NCBI RefSeq assembly: GCF_000495795.1
Contig: NZ_AWGD01000040.1
Span: 1 to 64,000 of the forward strand
Direction of reading: 5' to 3'
Length of the DNA: 64,000 nt
Source: Asticcacaulis sp. AC460
GTDB lineage: Bacteria; Pseudomonadota; Alphaproteobacteria; Caulobacterales; Caulobacteraceae
Below, piece after piece: positions 1 through 9,077 of the stretch. The first letter of the stretch is position 1. The number at the start of each line of letters is the position of its first letter. The notes under the pieces were generated by a model that saw nothing but the letters and a program-made list of their open reading frames with translations, did no database searches and was not told where the DNA came from. Made by a program: the position numbers and the translations under genes.

Positions 1-2536
1 TGCTGCCGCTCAGGTCGGTGCCGGTCCAGGTGACGACATAGCCGCCGCCGGTCAGGTGCGCCACGGACGACGAGTTCTGCTCGCCGGCGGTGATGTTGTT
101 GACCGCGCCCTGGGTCAGCGGATTGAAGGTGGTGGCCAGAAGGGCGGTGTCGCTGAGGATCCAGGTCTTCTGGTTGCCGGCCGTGGTGACGAAGCCGTCG
201 GTGACCGCGAAGGTGAAGGCGACCTTGCCGATATAGCCGGTGGTCGGCGCGAAGCTGTAATTGCCGCCGCCCAGATCGGTGACGGTGCCGTGGGTCGCCG
301 TGACGGCGCCGCTGATGCTCAGTTCGTCGTTGTCAACGTCGGTGAAGCCCTGCAGCAGTTGCGCCGCGGTAAAGGTGTAAGCGGTGTTCAGCTTGCCCAT
401 GGCCAGGGTCGCCTGGGCCGTGGTCAGGACCGGACCGGCGTCGTTGACCGAGGCCAGCGAGAAGCTGCGGGTCTGGTTGGTGAGGTTGTTCTTGCCGTCG
501 GTGACCGTGTAGGTGACGGTGACTGAACCGTGATAGTTGGCGTCCGGCGTGAAGGTCCAGCCGCCGTCGGTCGCCGTGAAGGAACCGTGATTGGCGCTGA
601 TGGACGAAACGGACAGGGAGCTGTCGACGTCGGAGAAGCCGGTCAGCAGGGTCGTTTCCAGGATGACCTGGGTGGTGTCCTCAGTGCCGGCGTCGATCGT
701 GCCCGAAGCCGTGCCGGTCGGCGCGTCATTGACGGCGCTCAGGTTGAAGGTACGGGTCTGGCCGCTCAGGCTGTCCTTGCCGTCAAACACGGTATAGGTG
801 ACGATGACATCGCCATTGTAGTTGGATTGCGGATTATAGGTCCAGCCGCCGTCGGTCGCGGTGAAGGTGCCGTGGTCGGCGCTGATCGACGAAACGGACA
901 GGGGGTTGCTCTCGACGTCGGAGAAGCCGGCCAGCAGGGTCGATTCCAGGATGACCTGAGTGGTGTCTTCGGTACCACCGTCGATCGTGCCCGAAGGCGT
1001 GCCGGTCGGCGCATCATTGACGGCGCTCAGCGAGAAGGTGAGGGTCTGGTCGGTCAGGCTGTCCTTGCCGTCGAACACGGTATAGGTGACGATGACATCG
1101 CCGTTGTAGTTGGATTGCGGGTTATAGGTCCAGCCGCCATCGGTCGCGGTGAAGGTGCCGTGGTCGGCCGAGATGGCCGAAACGGACAGGGTATTGCTTT
1201 CCTCATCCGTGAAGCCCTGCAGCAGGGTCGATTCCAGGATGACCTGGGTGGTGTCTTCGGTGCCGTCGGTAATGTCGCCGGTCGGCGTGCCGGTCGGCGC
1301 ATCGTTGACGGCGCTTAAGGAGAAGGTGAGGGTCTGCTCGGTCAGGCTGTCCTTGCCGTCAAAGACGGTATAGGTGACGATGACATCGCCATTGTAGTCC
1401 TCTTCAGGCGTAAAGGTCCAACCGCCGGAGACAGTCGACAGCTTGCCGTGATCGGCGCTGATATCGGTGACGGTGAGGGTATTGTTTTCGACATCCGAGA
1501 AGCCTTGCAGCAGAGTCGATTCCATGATGGTCTGCTGAGTATCTTCGGTGCCCCCGTCGATCGTACCCGAAGGCGTTCCCGTCGGCGCATCATTGACGGC
1601 GCTCAGGTTGAAGGTAAGAGTCTGGCCGGGGAGGGTGTCCTGGCCGTCATAGACGTCATAGGTGATGGTGACCAGGCCGTTATAATCGGCTTCCGGCAAA
1701 TAGGTCCAGCCGCCGGCCGCCCCAGTGAAGGAGCCGTGGTCGACGCTGATCGACGAAACGGACAGGGTGTCATTTTCTTCGTCCGAGAAGCCGGCCAGCA
1801 GAGTCGACTCCAGGATGACCTGGGTGGTGTCTTCGGTGCCGGCGTCGATCGTGCCCGAAGGCGTTCCCGTCGGCGCGTCATTGACAGCGGCGACGTTATA
1901 GGTTGCCGTACCCGCGACGTTTGCCTTGCCGTCGGTCACGGTGTAGGCGAGATAGACATCGCCGTTATAGTCGGCGTCATTCAGGGTGATGGTGAAGGTG
2001 TCGTCCACGCGTGACGCGGTGCCGATGACGATATCATCGCCGAAGTTGGCGGTGACATTGATCGGGCCCGTGATGTCCAGTTCGTCATCATCGGCGTCGG
2101 TGGCGTTGCCAAGCAGATCCAGGAGGGAATACTGGGCATTGGTGCCTTCGTTAACCCCGGTCAATGTGTCCTGGGTGCTGAAGGTCGGGGCGGAGTTCGC
2201 GTCGCTGGCGCTCAGGCTGTAGCTGCCTTCCAGGCCCTCGCCATCTCCGACCTGCAGATAATAGGTTCCGGCGACGAGCGTTTGGGAAAGGGTTGCCGCC
2301 GAAGCCGTGGAGGAGTCAAAAGCGACTGTATTGCCTTCTTCGTCGAGAAGCCAGAGGTTCGCGGTATCGCCACCAACGTCCGAAACGGTCAGCGAGAAAT
2401 TGTAGGTTCCGTCCGTATCGATGACGATCTTGATCCAGTCAAGGTCATTAAGATCCTCGAACGCGCCCAGGTAGGTTTCGCCGAGATCGATTTCGGCGCC
2501 GGTTGTCGAATCGTTAGGTACATCAGGATCGCTCAT
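1..2536 (-). CDS. Large cadherin-like repeat adhesin, N-terminal part (runs off the window start)
   Basis: The reading frame opens at ATG 2536 after a GAGGAGG ribosome site and stays open to base 1, about 845 codons, so the C-terminus is missing. The start MSDPDVPNDSTTGAEIDLGE has no signal peptide. Residues ~15-110 look like a PPC (bacterial pre-peptidase C-terminal) beta-sandwich ('SLTVSDVGGDTANLWLLDEE', 'GTYYLQVGDGEGLEGSYSL'). Then follow cadherin-like 'tandem-95' repeats, each ending in a VNDAPTG-type linker and containing a 'DYNG..TYTVxDGK' core. Proteins of this build are usually secreted by type I systems through a C-terminal RTX signal; that part lies outside the window, so the secretion route is inferred. 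The neighbouring LuxR-type gene could be its regulator, but nothing proves this. The family call is firm; the exact role (adhesion, biofilm) is an inference. Confidence 0.85.
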   Translation of the reverse strand, partial: MSDPDVPNDSTTGAEIDLGETYLGAFEDLNDLDWIKIVIDTDGTYNFSLTVSDVGGDTANLWLLDEEGNTVAFDSSTASAATLSQTLVAGTYYLQVGDGEGLEGSYSLSASDANSAPTFSTQDTLTGVNEGTNAQYSLLDLLGNATDADDDELDITGPINVTANFGDDIVIGTASRVDDTFTITLNDADYNGDVYLAYTVTDGKANVAGTATYNVAAVNDAPTGTPSGTIDAGTEDTTQVILESTLLAGFSDEENDTLSVSSISVDHGSFTGAAGGWTYLPEADYNGLVTITYDVYDGQDTLPGQTLTFNLSAVNDAPTGTPSGTIDGGTEDTQQTIMESTLLQGFSDVENNTLTVTDISADHGKLSTVSGGWTFTPEEDYNGDVIVTYTVFDGKDSLTEQTLTFSLSAVNDAPTGTPTGDITDGTEDTTQVILESTLLQGFTDEESNTLSVSAISADHGTFTATDGGWTYNPQSNYNGDVIVTYTVFDGKDSLTDQTLTFSLSAVNDAPTGTPSGTIDGGTEDTTQVILESTLLAGFSDVESNPLSVSSISADHGTFTATDGGWTYNPQSNYNGDVIVTYTVFDGKDSLSGQTRTFNLSAVNDAPTGTASGTIDAGTEDTTQVILETTLLTGFSDVDSSLSVSSISANHGSFTATDGGWTFTPDANYHGSVTVTYTVTDGKNNLTNQTRSFSLASVNDAGPVLTTAQATLAMGKLNTAYTFTAAQLLQGFTDVDNDELSISGAVTATHGTVTDLGGGNYSFAPTTGYIGKVAFTFAVTDGFVTTAGNQKTWILSDTALLATTFNPLTQGAVNNITAGEQNSSSVAHLTGGGYVVTWTGTDLSGS
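448..1885 (-). repeat. Tandem 96-residue coding repeats inside the adhesin
   Basis: The codons for the VND linker recur with their outer edges at 1885, 1597, 1309, 1021, 733 and 448. That is a period of exactly 288 bp four times and then 285 bp. Several units are almost identical in DNA, including third codon positions (for example around 800-900 and 1090-1170), which points to recent duplication or gene conversion rather than ancient repeats. Confidence 0.9.
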
Positions 2537-3053
2537 AGTGTCCTCCTCGGGGCATTTTTTTGCAGCGCCACGGATGGTGGGCGCGGTCGATGGGGTGAAT
2601 AGGCCGGCGTGACGAGGTCAGGCGTGGCCGGGAAGATGGGACGCGGTGCCGTTGCCGGCAGGAACTGAAGCCTTGATCGCCTTCACGGAGACCAGAGGGT
2701 TACGCAGCGAGCGGCATATTTGCCTGAAGGCCGACAAGATGCTGGGCGCCACAGGCGTGGCGCAGGGCTTTGGATGGGAGCGCAGCATCACCTCTGCGCC
2801 CGTCCGGTTGAGAAACGTTTAAATGCAGAAAAAAGGAGAGCTGCGACTGTGCGCCCGCCGACGGAGTCGAGGGGGCGCGATTCGTTCTGCCGAGGCGGCG
2901 GACATTGAGGCGCAAACAAAAATCATCCCTGTCCCGCCGGATCACGCAACACGCGAATCAAACGGGTATTTCTTATAGATTTTTGATTTTTAGGCGCTCG
3001 ATTCCGCCTTGCGCATCCTGCACATGAAGGACTCGCTTCAATAAATCTTCGCC
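2537..3053. other. 517-bp intergenic region
   Basis: No convincing gene is seen. Short open frames here have poor composition and no ribosome site. It should hold the promoter of the adhesin, which is transcribed leftward from about 2540. An AT-rich patch lies at 2960-2995. It also holds the 3' end of the leftward LuxR-type gene. Confidence 0.5.
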
Positions 3054-4175
3054 TCAGAATTGAGTCTTGAGTGACGGCAATCGGCTGAAGCTGGCGATCA
3101 GCTGGGCCTGGCGTTCGGTCTCGGTCTTGCGCAGGACCGATGACAGTTGCGAGCGTACGGTGGTGATGCGGACATTGCGGGCTTGGGCAAAATCTTCTGG
3201 CGTTTCGCCACGCATCAGGGCCTCGGTGAGGGCGGTTTCAGCGGCGCTGAGGCCGTAGAGTTGCGAGATCTTGGCGCTAAGGGGGCGCGGGGTTGCCGGA
3301 TCGTCGATGATGACAAAGGCCGTCTTGCGGTCGGTCATAGCGGACAGGATGACGCGCGTTCCGCGGCCATCGCCGCCGCTGATCTGGCAGACCTCGGCAT
3401 CCTGGCCATCGCCGTGAAGGGCGGCCTGGAGGGAGTCGACAAGGCGCTTGTTGTCCTCGGATTGCAGGGCGCACAGGCGGCCCTTTTGTTCGAACAGGCC
3501 TTCGCGGCGCGCAAGGGCGTCCCCGGCGGCGGCATTGGCCAGGACGATCGTCCGGTCGGGTGTCACGATGAGGGTTGGATAGGCGAAATGGTCCAGGGCA
3601 GCGCGCGCGACTTCGGACCGGGATTCAAGCCGCTGCATCTGCCAGCGCATGACATGCATGCGCTGCAGGTGGGGGATCAGGGCCTGGAGGCGGGCGGAAT
3701 CGCCAGCGGTAAAGGGGCGGGCGCTTAAGGGGCGGCTGATGGCGCAGGACAGCACGCCGTGCGGCGTGGCGATCAGGGCGCCCAGACCCAATACAGAAGC
3801 GTCGGCATGGGGGCGGTAGAAGCGGTCGTAGATGTCGTGGAAGGCTGGACCTTCAAGGGGGGAACCCTGAGCCGGCAAGGTGGCGACATGGTGTTCCGCC
3901 TGGATCCAGAAGTCCTGGGTCAGAAAGTGGCCGGCGAAATCGATGCCGGAGGCCGCGACAAAATAATCCCGTACGATGGCGAATTCGCGCGTATCGCAGG
4001 CATGCAGGGTTATGGCCGCCGTCTGCGCCTGGGCGAAACGGGCCAGGCGTTCGGCCAGCCTTGGTATGATCTTGTCGTCGACGGCGGCGTCATAGACCGT
4101 GTCGATCAGGCTGGACAGGCTATCGGTTTCCACAGCTTCGCCCCCTTGGCTTGGCGACGAGAGATAATAGGACAC
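3054..4175 (-). CDS. LuxR-family helix-turn-helix transcriptional regulator
   Basis: A 373-residue protein. The C-terminal ~65 residues form a LuxR/GerE helix-turn-helix ('LYGLSAAETALTEALMRGE', 'NVRITTVRSQLSSVLRKTET'). The first ~300 residues are an unassigned sensor region, with a PAS-like stretch around residues 190-280 ('YPTLIVTPDRTIVLANAAA'). There is no receiver domain and no transmembrane segment, so it is a soluble one-component regulator. The start could also be GTG at the VETDSLSS position, ~14 codons downstream. It lies between the adhesin and the TadG-like gene, all leftward, so it may control surface attachment genes, but the target is not shown. Confidence 0.8.
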   Translation of the reverse strand: MSYYLSSPSQGGEAVETDSLSSLIDTVYDAAVDDKIIPRLAERLARFAQAQTAAITLHACDTREFAIVRDYFVAASGIDFAGHFLTQDFWIQAEHHVATLPAQGSPLEGPAFHDIYDRFYRPHADASVLGLGALIATPHGVLSCAISRPLSARPFTAGDSARLQALIPHLQRMHVMRWQMQRLESRSEVARAALDHFAYPTLIVTPDRTIVLANAAAGDALARREGLFEQKGRLCALQSEDNKRLVDSLQAALHGDGQDAEVCQISGGDGRGTRVILSAMTDRKTAFVIIDDPATPRPLSAKISQLYGLSAAETALTEALMRGETPEDFAQARNVRITTVRSQLSSVLRKTETERQAQLIASFSRLPSLKTQF

Positions 4176-4344
4176 CGGCCACTGCGCATCCTTCAGGTGG
4201 AGGATGGTCGCGTGACGGTCCCGTGCTGATTAGCCCGAATCGCCGGGCGATCCTAACACCTCAAGACCCTGCGTGCGTCGCCAAAAAATGTTGCAACGCA
4301 AAAGGTTGTCGCAAATTCTTCATACAAATGGCGACGCGGCGGGG

Positions 4345-5559
4345 TCAGCGCGTGAGGCGTGGTGAGCCCGCGGGGCCGACGCCGGACGGGACCGGGACGC
4401 CCGATCCGCTGTAGCGGGTGTTGATGACCATGACCGGATTCTTCTTCAGCGTAATGGTCTTGGCGACGATGATGCTCCACGCGGAGTCTTCGGCGACCTG
4501 TCCGGCGGTTTCGACTTCAAGTTCGGCATTGGGGATGTAGATCGTCCCCAGCAGTTCGCTGACGTTGCTGGAAGCAAAGACGAATTTTTCATTGTTGTCG
4601 CGCGTCGTAACCATTAAGAAGCCGGCGAACTGACCTGTCTTGCGCGCTGTAATCTGGACCGAGGAGGTGTCGTTGAACTTTACCGATTTACCCGAGCCGA
4701 AAATCAGAACCACGTCATCCCCCCGGATGATGGCATTCTGCTTGGTTTCCAGTTGATCCATAAACCAGTGTTCACCAGGTTGCAGTATCAGGGTGGCATT
4801 CTTGTCGATCTTGTAATAGCTGCAGTGGACGCCTGGCGGGAGGGTCAAAACAGAGGCGGTGACAACCTCGATCTTTTGAGCCTTGCCGGTGCAGGCCGTT
4901 GGGGGCGCCAAATTCATCGCCAGGAAGGGGTCTTCGATAGCCATAGCGCCGCTATGGCCTTGCGGTGAAACGGGACCTTTCACGGTGCCGACAGCTTGGG
5001 TATGTGCAGCCTGCAGGAAGGCTCCGTTGGCAACCGCAACGTTTTGGTTGCTGTGGACCATGCATCCGCCGGCGCGGATGACGGCCTGGTCGTTGAGTTT
5101 CATCTCTTCGCTGCCGGTCTGTAGAATGCACAAAGGCGTCTTGAGCAGGCCTTCGGCGGTGGCCCTGGCGCTGATCGGCTTGGGGGTGCCGTCGGGTATG
5201 CCGATCAGGGGCGAGTGCTGGCTGCGTCCGACGACCGTCACGGCGCCGGTGCTGCGGTCGATGGTGATTTCGAAGGTGACCGGATCGCGCATGTTTTCGA
5301 CGAGTTGCCGCGCCGCGGCCTCGGCGGAACCGGCGACCAGTTCGTCGCTGCCGAGCGCGAGCCGCGAGGCGCCCATCAACGCGCCGGCGTCCGCGGCCGA
5401 CTGCAGGCTGTAACGGTCGTTGACCATGGACGAATGATCGATGGTGGCGGTAATGAGGTAAAGGATCGGAGCAGCACAAAGCGCGGCAATCACTGTTGTA
5501 TTGCCGCGGCGGCATCGCGCCCATTGGACTAAATTGTTACGCAGTCCGGAAAGTAACAT
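4345..5559 (-). CDS. TadG-like pilus/surface protein
   Basis: 404 residues. The N-terminus has a short basic lead ('RCRRGNTT'), one hydrophobic segment ('VIAALCAAPILYLITATID') and then 'QSAADAGALMGA', the hallmark of TadE/TadG-like pseudopilin-associated proteins. The remainder (~residues 140-400) is a beta-rich exported region. Such proteins normally act with Flp/Tad pilus machinery at the cell envelope. No other tad or cpa gene is nearby, so this is an orphan copy. The family call rests mainly on the N-terminal motif. Confidence 0.75.
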   Translation of the reverse strand: MLLSGLRNNLVQWARCRRGNTTVIAALCAAPILYLITATIDHSSMVNDRYSLQSAADAGALMGASRLALGSDELVAGSAEAAARQLVENMRDPVTFEITIDRSTGAVTVVGRSQHSPLIGIPDGTPKPISARATAEGLLKTPLCILQTGSEEMKLNDQAVIRAGGCMVHSNQNVAVANGAFLQAAHTQAVGTVKGPVSPQGHSGAMAIEDPFLAMNLAPPTACTGKAQKIEVVTASVLTLPPGVHCSYYKIDKNATLILQPGEHWFMDQLETKQNAIIRGDDVVLIFGSGKSVKFNDTSSVQITARKTGQFAGFLMVTTRDNNEKFVFASSNVSELLGTIYIPNAELEVETAGQVAEDSAWSIIVAKTITLKKNPVMVINTRYSGSGVPVPSGVGPAGSPRLTR

Positions 5560-5812
5560 AGTCGTAAGATAGCCATAATTCCTTACATATGTTTAAACCG
5601 CATCTGCAGGCCGGGGTTTGACTGGTTTTGCCCCAAGTATTTATCGTGTTTTTATTTTTAAAATGGGTTTTATATCCGTCTGCTTATGTTGCGGTGCGGT
5701 GTAATGATTGCGTGGTATGTGGCTACGCTTCCCGGCGTGGGATGAAATCGCATTTCTTCTTTACAGGCGCACTGCCAGAATTGTCTCAAATTGCGTAATT
5801 TGGACCGGGGCC

Positions 5813-6046
5813 ATGAGTTCATCCGTACGGGTCGTCGCTACCGAGAAAACCATTTCCGGCTATCTGCTGAAGCTTCAGTTCGATGGGTCGCCCCGTACCG
5901 TTACGCTGTCGTCGTCGTGCGAAACGCGGGCGGAGGCCATAGACGACGTGCGAATGCAGCTTCACGACCTGGGGGTCGGGACGCGGCCGGATTTCGCGGA
6001 CGGCTTTCTGGTTGAGACTAAAGAAGAGGATCCGTCACGACTGTGA
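5813..6046 (+). CDS. Small hypothetical protein
   Basis: 77 residues starting at ATG 5813 (MSSSVRVVATEKTISGYLLK). The frame is open further upstream to 5708, but that stretch reads like untranslated DNA and the 5813 start gives a compact alpha/beta protein with balanced composition. No signal peptide, no membrane segment and no family recognised. It overlaps the 3' end of the opposite gene by 12 bp, so one of the two could be spurious. Confidence 0.5.
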   Translation: MSSSVRVVATEKTISGYLLKLQFDGSPRTVTLSSSCETRAEAIDDVRMQLHDLGVGTRPDFADGFLVETKEEDPSRL

Positions 6047-6397
6047 AGGTGCGGATTCGGTGCGGCGGCCTATCAAGCCGAGCAAGGCGATTAGCCTGTC
6101 GACGTCGCTGTCGACTGCGGCCTCCAAAAGTGCGGCGATATCCTCTCTCGCGCTTGTGACCGTAATGGCACCCCGTTCCAGCAGGACCAGCACGCGCTCG
6201 ATATAGGCGATCACCCGTGCCAGAAGACTGGGCTGGATCACACCGTCATAGAGGATCGGCAGGGTGCGCATCAGGCATCGTCGGGCGTCTTCCGGTTTGA
6301 TGGCGCCGGTTTCGACCCAGGACAGGATTTCATGGCTATAGTCTGCAAGCACTCTGAACTCCCACCGCCCTGCGTCCAGTCTAGACCTTGCTGCCAC
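6035..6397 (-). CDS. Small hypothetical helical protein
   Basis: 120 residues, predicted mostly helical ('LARVIAYIERVLVLLERGA', 'SDVDRLIALLGLIGRR'), soluble, no signal peptide. No family recognised. It converges with the small gene at 5813-6046 and overlaps it slightly. Codon use and the regular amphipathic pattern favour a real gene, but evidence is thin. Confidence 0.5.
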   Translation of the reverse strand: MAARSRLDAGRWEFRVLADYSHEILSWVETGAIKPEDARRCLMRTLPILYDGVIQPSLLARVIAYIERVLVLLERGAITVTSAREDIAALLEAAVDSDVDRLIALLGLIGRRTESAPSQS

Positions 6398-6491
6398 GAA
6401 GGCGATAAGGAAAGCCGCGCGAACTTGTGCAGATTCGATAAGATGGAATCAGTCTAAGCCGTTTGCGAGAGCGGAAGCGAAAGAGGCAATC

Positions 6492-6845
6492 ATGGCTTTG
6501 CGGGATGTTACGGGCGCGGTCGATTTTGCGCATCTTGAGGCCTATACCCTCGATGACGCCGTGGTCATGGAGGAGGTTCTGCGCCTGTTCCAGCAACAGA
6601 GCGAACTGTGGGCGCCCTTGCTCGATACCGGCCATGAGGGCTGGCGCGACGCCGCCCATACCTTGAAGGGGGCTGCGGCCGGGATCGGCGCCAATCACCT
6701 GGCGGCCGTGGCCGGAGAGGCCGAAAAGGGCGACGCCGAAGGCGCGGCGGGCCGCTTGGAAAAGGTCAAGACCGCCCTGGCGACGGCCTTGATGGATGTC
6801 AGCGCCTATATGCATCATCTGCAGCTCAGGGCGTTGAGGGGGTAG
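6492..6845 (+). CDS. Hpt-domain histidine phosphotransfer protein
   Basis: 117 residues making a single Hpt four-helix domain. The phosphorylation motif is 'AAHTLKGAAAGIGA', with the phospho-acceptor at His56. There is no kinase or output domain, so it should shuttle phosphate between a hybrid kinase receiver and a response regulator in the cytoplasm. A hybrid histidine kinase with a C-terminal receiver lies at 9078-12218, a plausible but unproven partner. The start at ATG 6492 follows 'AAAGAGG'. Confidence 0.88.
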   Translation: MALRDVTGAVDFAHLEAYTLDDAVVMEEVLRLFQQQSELWAPLLDTGHEGWRDAAHTLKGAAAGIGANHLAAVAGEAEKGDAEGAAGRLEKVKTALATALMDVSAYMHHLQLRALRG

Positions 6846-6896
6846 CCCCTCCGGCGGGGACCGTCAAAAATCTTTCGGGGCCAGCGTGTGCGTAAC

Positions 6897-6914
6897 TATG
6901 TAAATATTTACATA
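6897..6914. promoter_or_regulatory. 18-bp perfect palindrome upstream of the M13 peptidase
   Basis: TATGTAAATATTTACATA is a perfect 18-bp inverted repeat, 114 bp before the peptidase start, in a small AT-rich island. It looks like a dimer operator or promoter-proximal site. No cognate regulator can be named from the sequence. Confidence 0.5.
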
Positions 6915-7027
6915 TTTTCCATGACGGACTTTATGGCGGGCATGAACATTGCTATTCTGTAACTTGACGCTGCCGCGCCGAGGGAGATGATTTCGTCAGA
7001 GACATTCTTTTCCCGTGAGGCCGACCC

Positions 7028-9076
7028 ATGTCGCTGCGCAGCTCAACCGCTCTGGTACTGGTACTTTCCACCCTTCTGACCGGAACGGCGTTTGCCGAAC
7101 CCGGCCATGACGTCGACCTGCAGGGCATTGACGCTTCGGTGAAGCCCGGTGACGACTTCTACCGCTATGCCAACGGCACCTGGATCGATAAGACCGAGAT
7201 ACCGGCCGACCGGTCATCTTACGGCCCGTCCGCTGTCCTGGTCGAAAAGACCAGCGAGCAGGTGCGCGTCCTGATCCAGGATGCCGCCGCCAGTCACGCC
7301 GCGGCGGGATCGAACGCCCAGAAGGTCGGCGACTACTATGCGTCCTTCATGGATGAGGCCGCCATCGAAACCCAGGGCTTGCAGCCCCTGGCCGCCGAGT
7401 TCGCCGCCATCGACGGTATCAAGGATAAGACCAGCCTTGCCGCCTATTTCGGCAGCCACCTGCGCGCCGATGTCGATGCGCTGAACGCCACCGACCTTTA
7501 CACCGATAACCTGTTCGGCTTCTGGGCGCAGCAGGGCTTCGAAAATCCCGATCATGTCGTCGCCTACATCATGCAGGGCGGGTTGGGCATGCCCGACCGC
7601 GACTATTATCTCGACCCGTCCGAGAAGATGGTCAGCCTGCGCACGCGCTACCAGCAGCATATCGCCACCATGCTGACCCTGGCCAATGTGCCGGACGCCG
7701 AAGCCAAGGCTGTCCGGATCCTGGCGCTGGAGACCGAGATCGCGAAGACCCATGCCTCACGGCTGGATACCGGAAATGTCCCCAAGGCCAACAATCCGTG
7801 GAAGCGGGCCGAATTCGCCGCCAAGGCGCCGGGACTGGACTGGGACGCCTATTTCAAGGCGGCGAGCATGGATGGGCAGAGCGACTTCATTATCTGGCAG
7901 CCGACCGCCGTTACCGGCGAGGCGGCCCTGGTCGGTTCGCAGCCGCTGGAGGTGTGGAAGGACTATCTGCGCTATCGCCAACTTGACCATTACGCCGCCG
8001 TCCTGCCCAAGGCGTTCTACAACGAGGTCTTCGCCTTCTACGGCACCGCTTTGCAGGGGACACCCAAGATGCGCGACCGCTGGAAGCGCGCCATCTCTGC
8101 GACCAACGGCGCCCTGGGCGAGGCGGTCGGCCAGCTCTATGTCGAACGCCATTTCCCGCCCGAGGCCAAGGCCAAGATCCAGGAGATGGTCGATAACGAA
8201 ATCGCCGCCTATCGTGTCCGTGTCGAGAACCTGACCTGGATGTCGCCGGATACGAAGGCCAAGGCACTGGCCAAGCTGGGCACATTAAAGGTCGGGGTCG
8301 GCTATCCGGATAAGTGGATCGATTACAGCGGCCTTCAGGTGGTGCGCGGCGATCCCGTGGGCAATATGCAGCGCGCCGAGTTGTTCGAATACAACCGCAA
8401 CCTGGCCAAGCTGGGCAAGGCGCCGGACCACTATGAGTGGGTGATGACGCCCCAGACGGTCAATGCCGTCAACCTGCCGATGGCCAATGCGCTGAACTTC
8501 CCGGCCGCCATCCTGCAGTCGCCCTATTTCGACCCGAGCGCCGACGCCGCCTATAATTACGGCGCTATCGGCGCCACCATTGGCCACGAAATCTCCCACA
8601 GCTTCGACGATACCGGCGCCATGTTCGACGCCGAAGGGCGGTTGGCCAACTGGTGGACGGAGGAGGATCTGAAGCACTTCCAGGCGGCCGGTGCCGCCCT
8701 GGCGAAACAGTATGACGCCTATTGTCCATACACCGACCTGTGCCTGAACGGCCAGCAGGTGTTGGGGGAGAATATCGCCGATGTTGCCGGCCTGGCCGCG
8801 GCCTACGACGCTTACAAGATGTCGCTGGGCGGCAAACCGGATGAGGTCAGGAATGGTCTGACCGGTGACCAGCGCTTCTTCCTCGCCTTTGCCCAGAGCT
8901 GGCGCGACAAGACCCGAGAAGCCGCCCTGCGCCAGCAGATCCTGACCGACGGCCATGCGCCCGATGAGTATCGTGGTGACACGGTGCGCAATCTCGATGC
9001 GTGGTATGAGGCTTTCAAGGTCACGCCGGAGCAGAAGCAGTATCTGAAGACGGAAGATCGTGTAAAGGTCTGGTAG
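7028..9076 (+). CDS. M13-family zinc metallopeptidase (neprilysin/PepO type), exported
   Basis: 682 residues, the usual length of bacterial M13 oligopeptidases. The signal peptide MSLRSSTALVLVLSTLLTGT ends near 'AFA-EPGH'. The N-terminal M13 domain starts with 'VKPGDDFYRYANGTW'. The catalytic motif GHEISH has zinc ligands His520 and His524 and catalytic Glu521; the third ligand is Glu581 in 'ENIADVAGL'. The protein should cut short peptides in the periplasm or at the outer membrane. It starts at ATG 7028 after 'GTGAGG'. It is monocistronic and converges with the hybrid kinase with a 1-bp gap. Confidence 0.95.
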   Translation: MSLRSSTALVLVLSTLLTGTAFAEPGHDVDLQGIDASVKPGDDFYRYANGTWIDKTEIPADRSSYGPSAVLVEKTSEQVRVLIQDAAASHAAAGSNAQKVGDYYASFMDEAAIETQGLQPLAAEFAAIDGIKDKTSLAAYFGSHLRADVDALNATDLYTDNLFGFWAQQGFENPDHVVAYIMQGGLGMPDRDYYLDPSEKMVSLRTRYQQHIATMLTLANVPDAEAKAVRILALETEIAKTHASRLDTGNVPKANNPWKRAEFAAKAPGLDWDAYFKAASMDGQSDFIIWQPTAVTGEAALVGSQPLEVWKDYLRYRQLDHYAAVLPKAFYNEVFAFYGTALQGTPKMRDRWKRAISATNGALGEAVGQLYVERHFPPEAKAKIQEMVDNEIAAYRVRVENLTWMSPDTKAKALAKLGTLKVGVGYPDKWIDYSGLQVVRGDPVGNMQRAELFEYNRNLAKLGKAPDHYEWVMTPQTVNAVNLPMANALNFPAAILQSPYFDPSADAAYNYGAIGATIGHEISHSFDDTGAMFDAEGRLANWWTEEDLKHFQAAGAALAKQYDAYCPYTDLCLNGQQVLGENIADVAGLAAAYDAYKMSLGGKPDEVRNGLTGDQRFFLAFAQSWRDKTREAALRQQILTDGHAPDEYRGDTVRNLDAWYEAFKVTPEQKQYLKTEDRVKVW

Positions 9077-9077
9077 G

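Noticed and set aside
448-1885. Regular repeats considered as a CRISPR array
   Set aside because: The units are 288 bp, coding and in frame, without short repeats and unique spacers.
56-2602. Open frames on the plus strand rich in Gly, Val and Arg (56-526, 530-1318, 1448-2014, 2282-2602)
   Set aside because: They are antisense shadows of the adhesin repeats. The minus frame is continuous, has a ribosome site and clear cadherin-like domains, and these frames copy its 288-bp period.
2700-2945. 81-codon minus frame upstream of the adhesin
   Set aside because: Poor start context, mixed composition and no hydrophobic or domain pattern; treated as intergenic.
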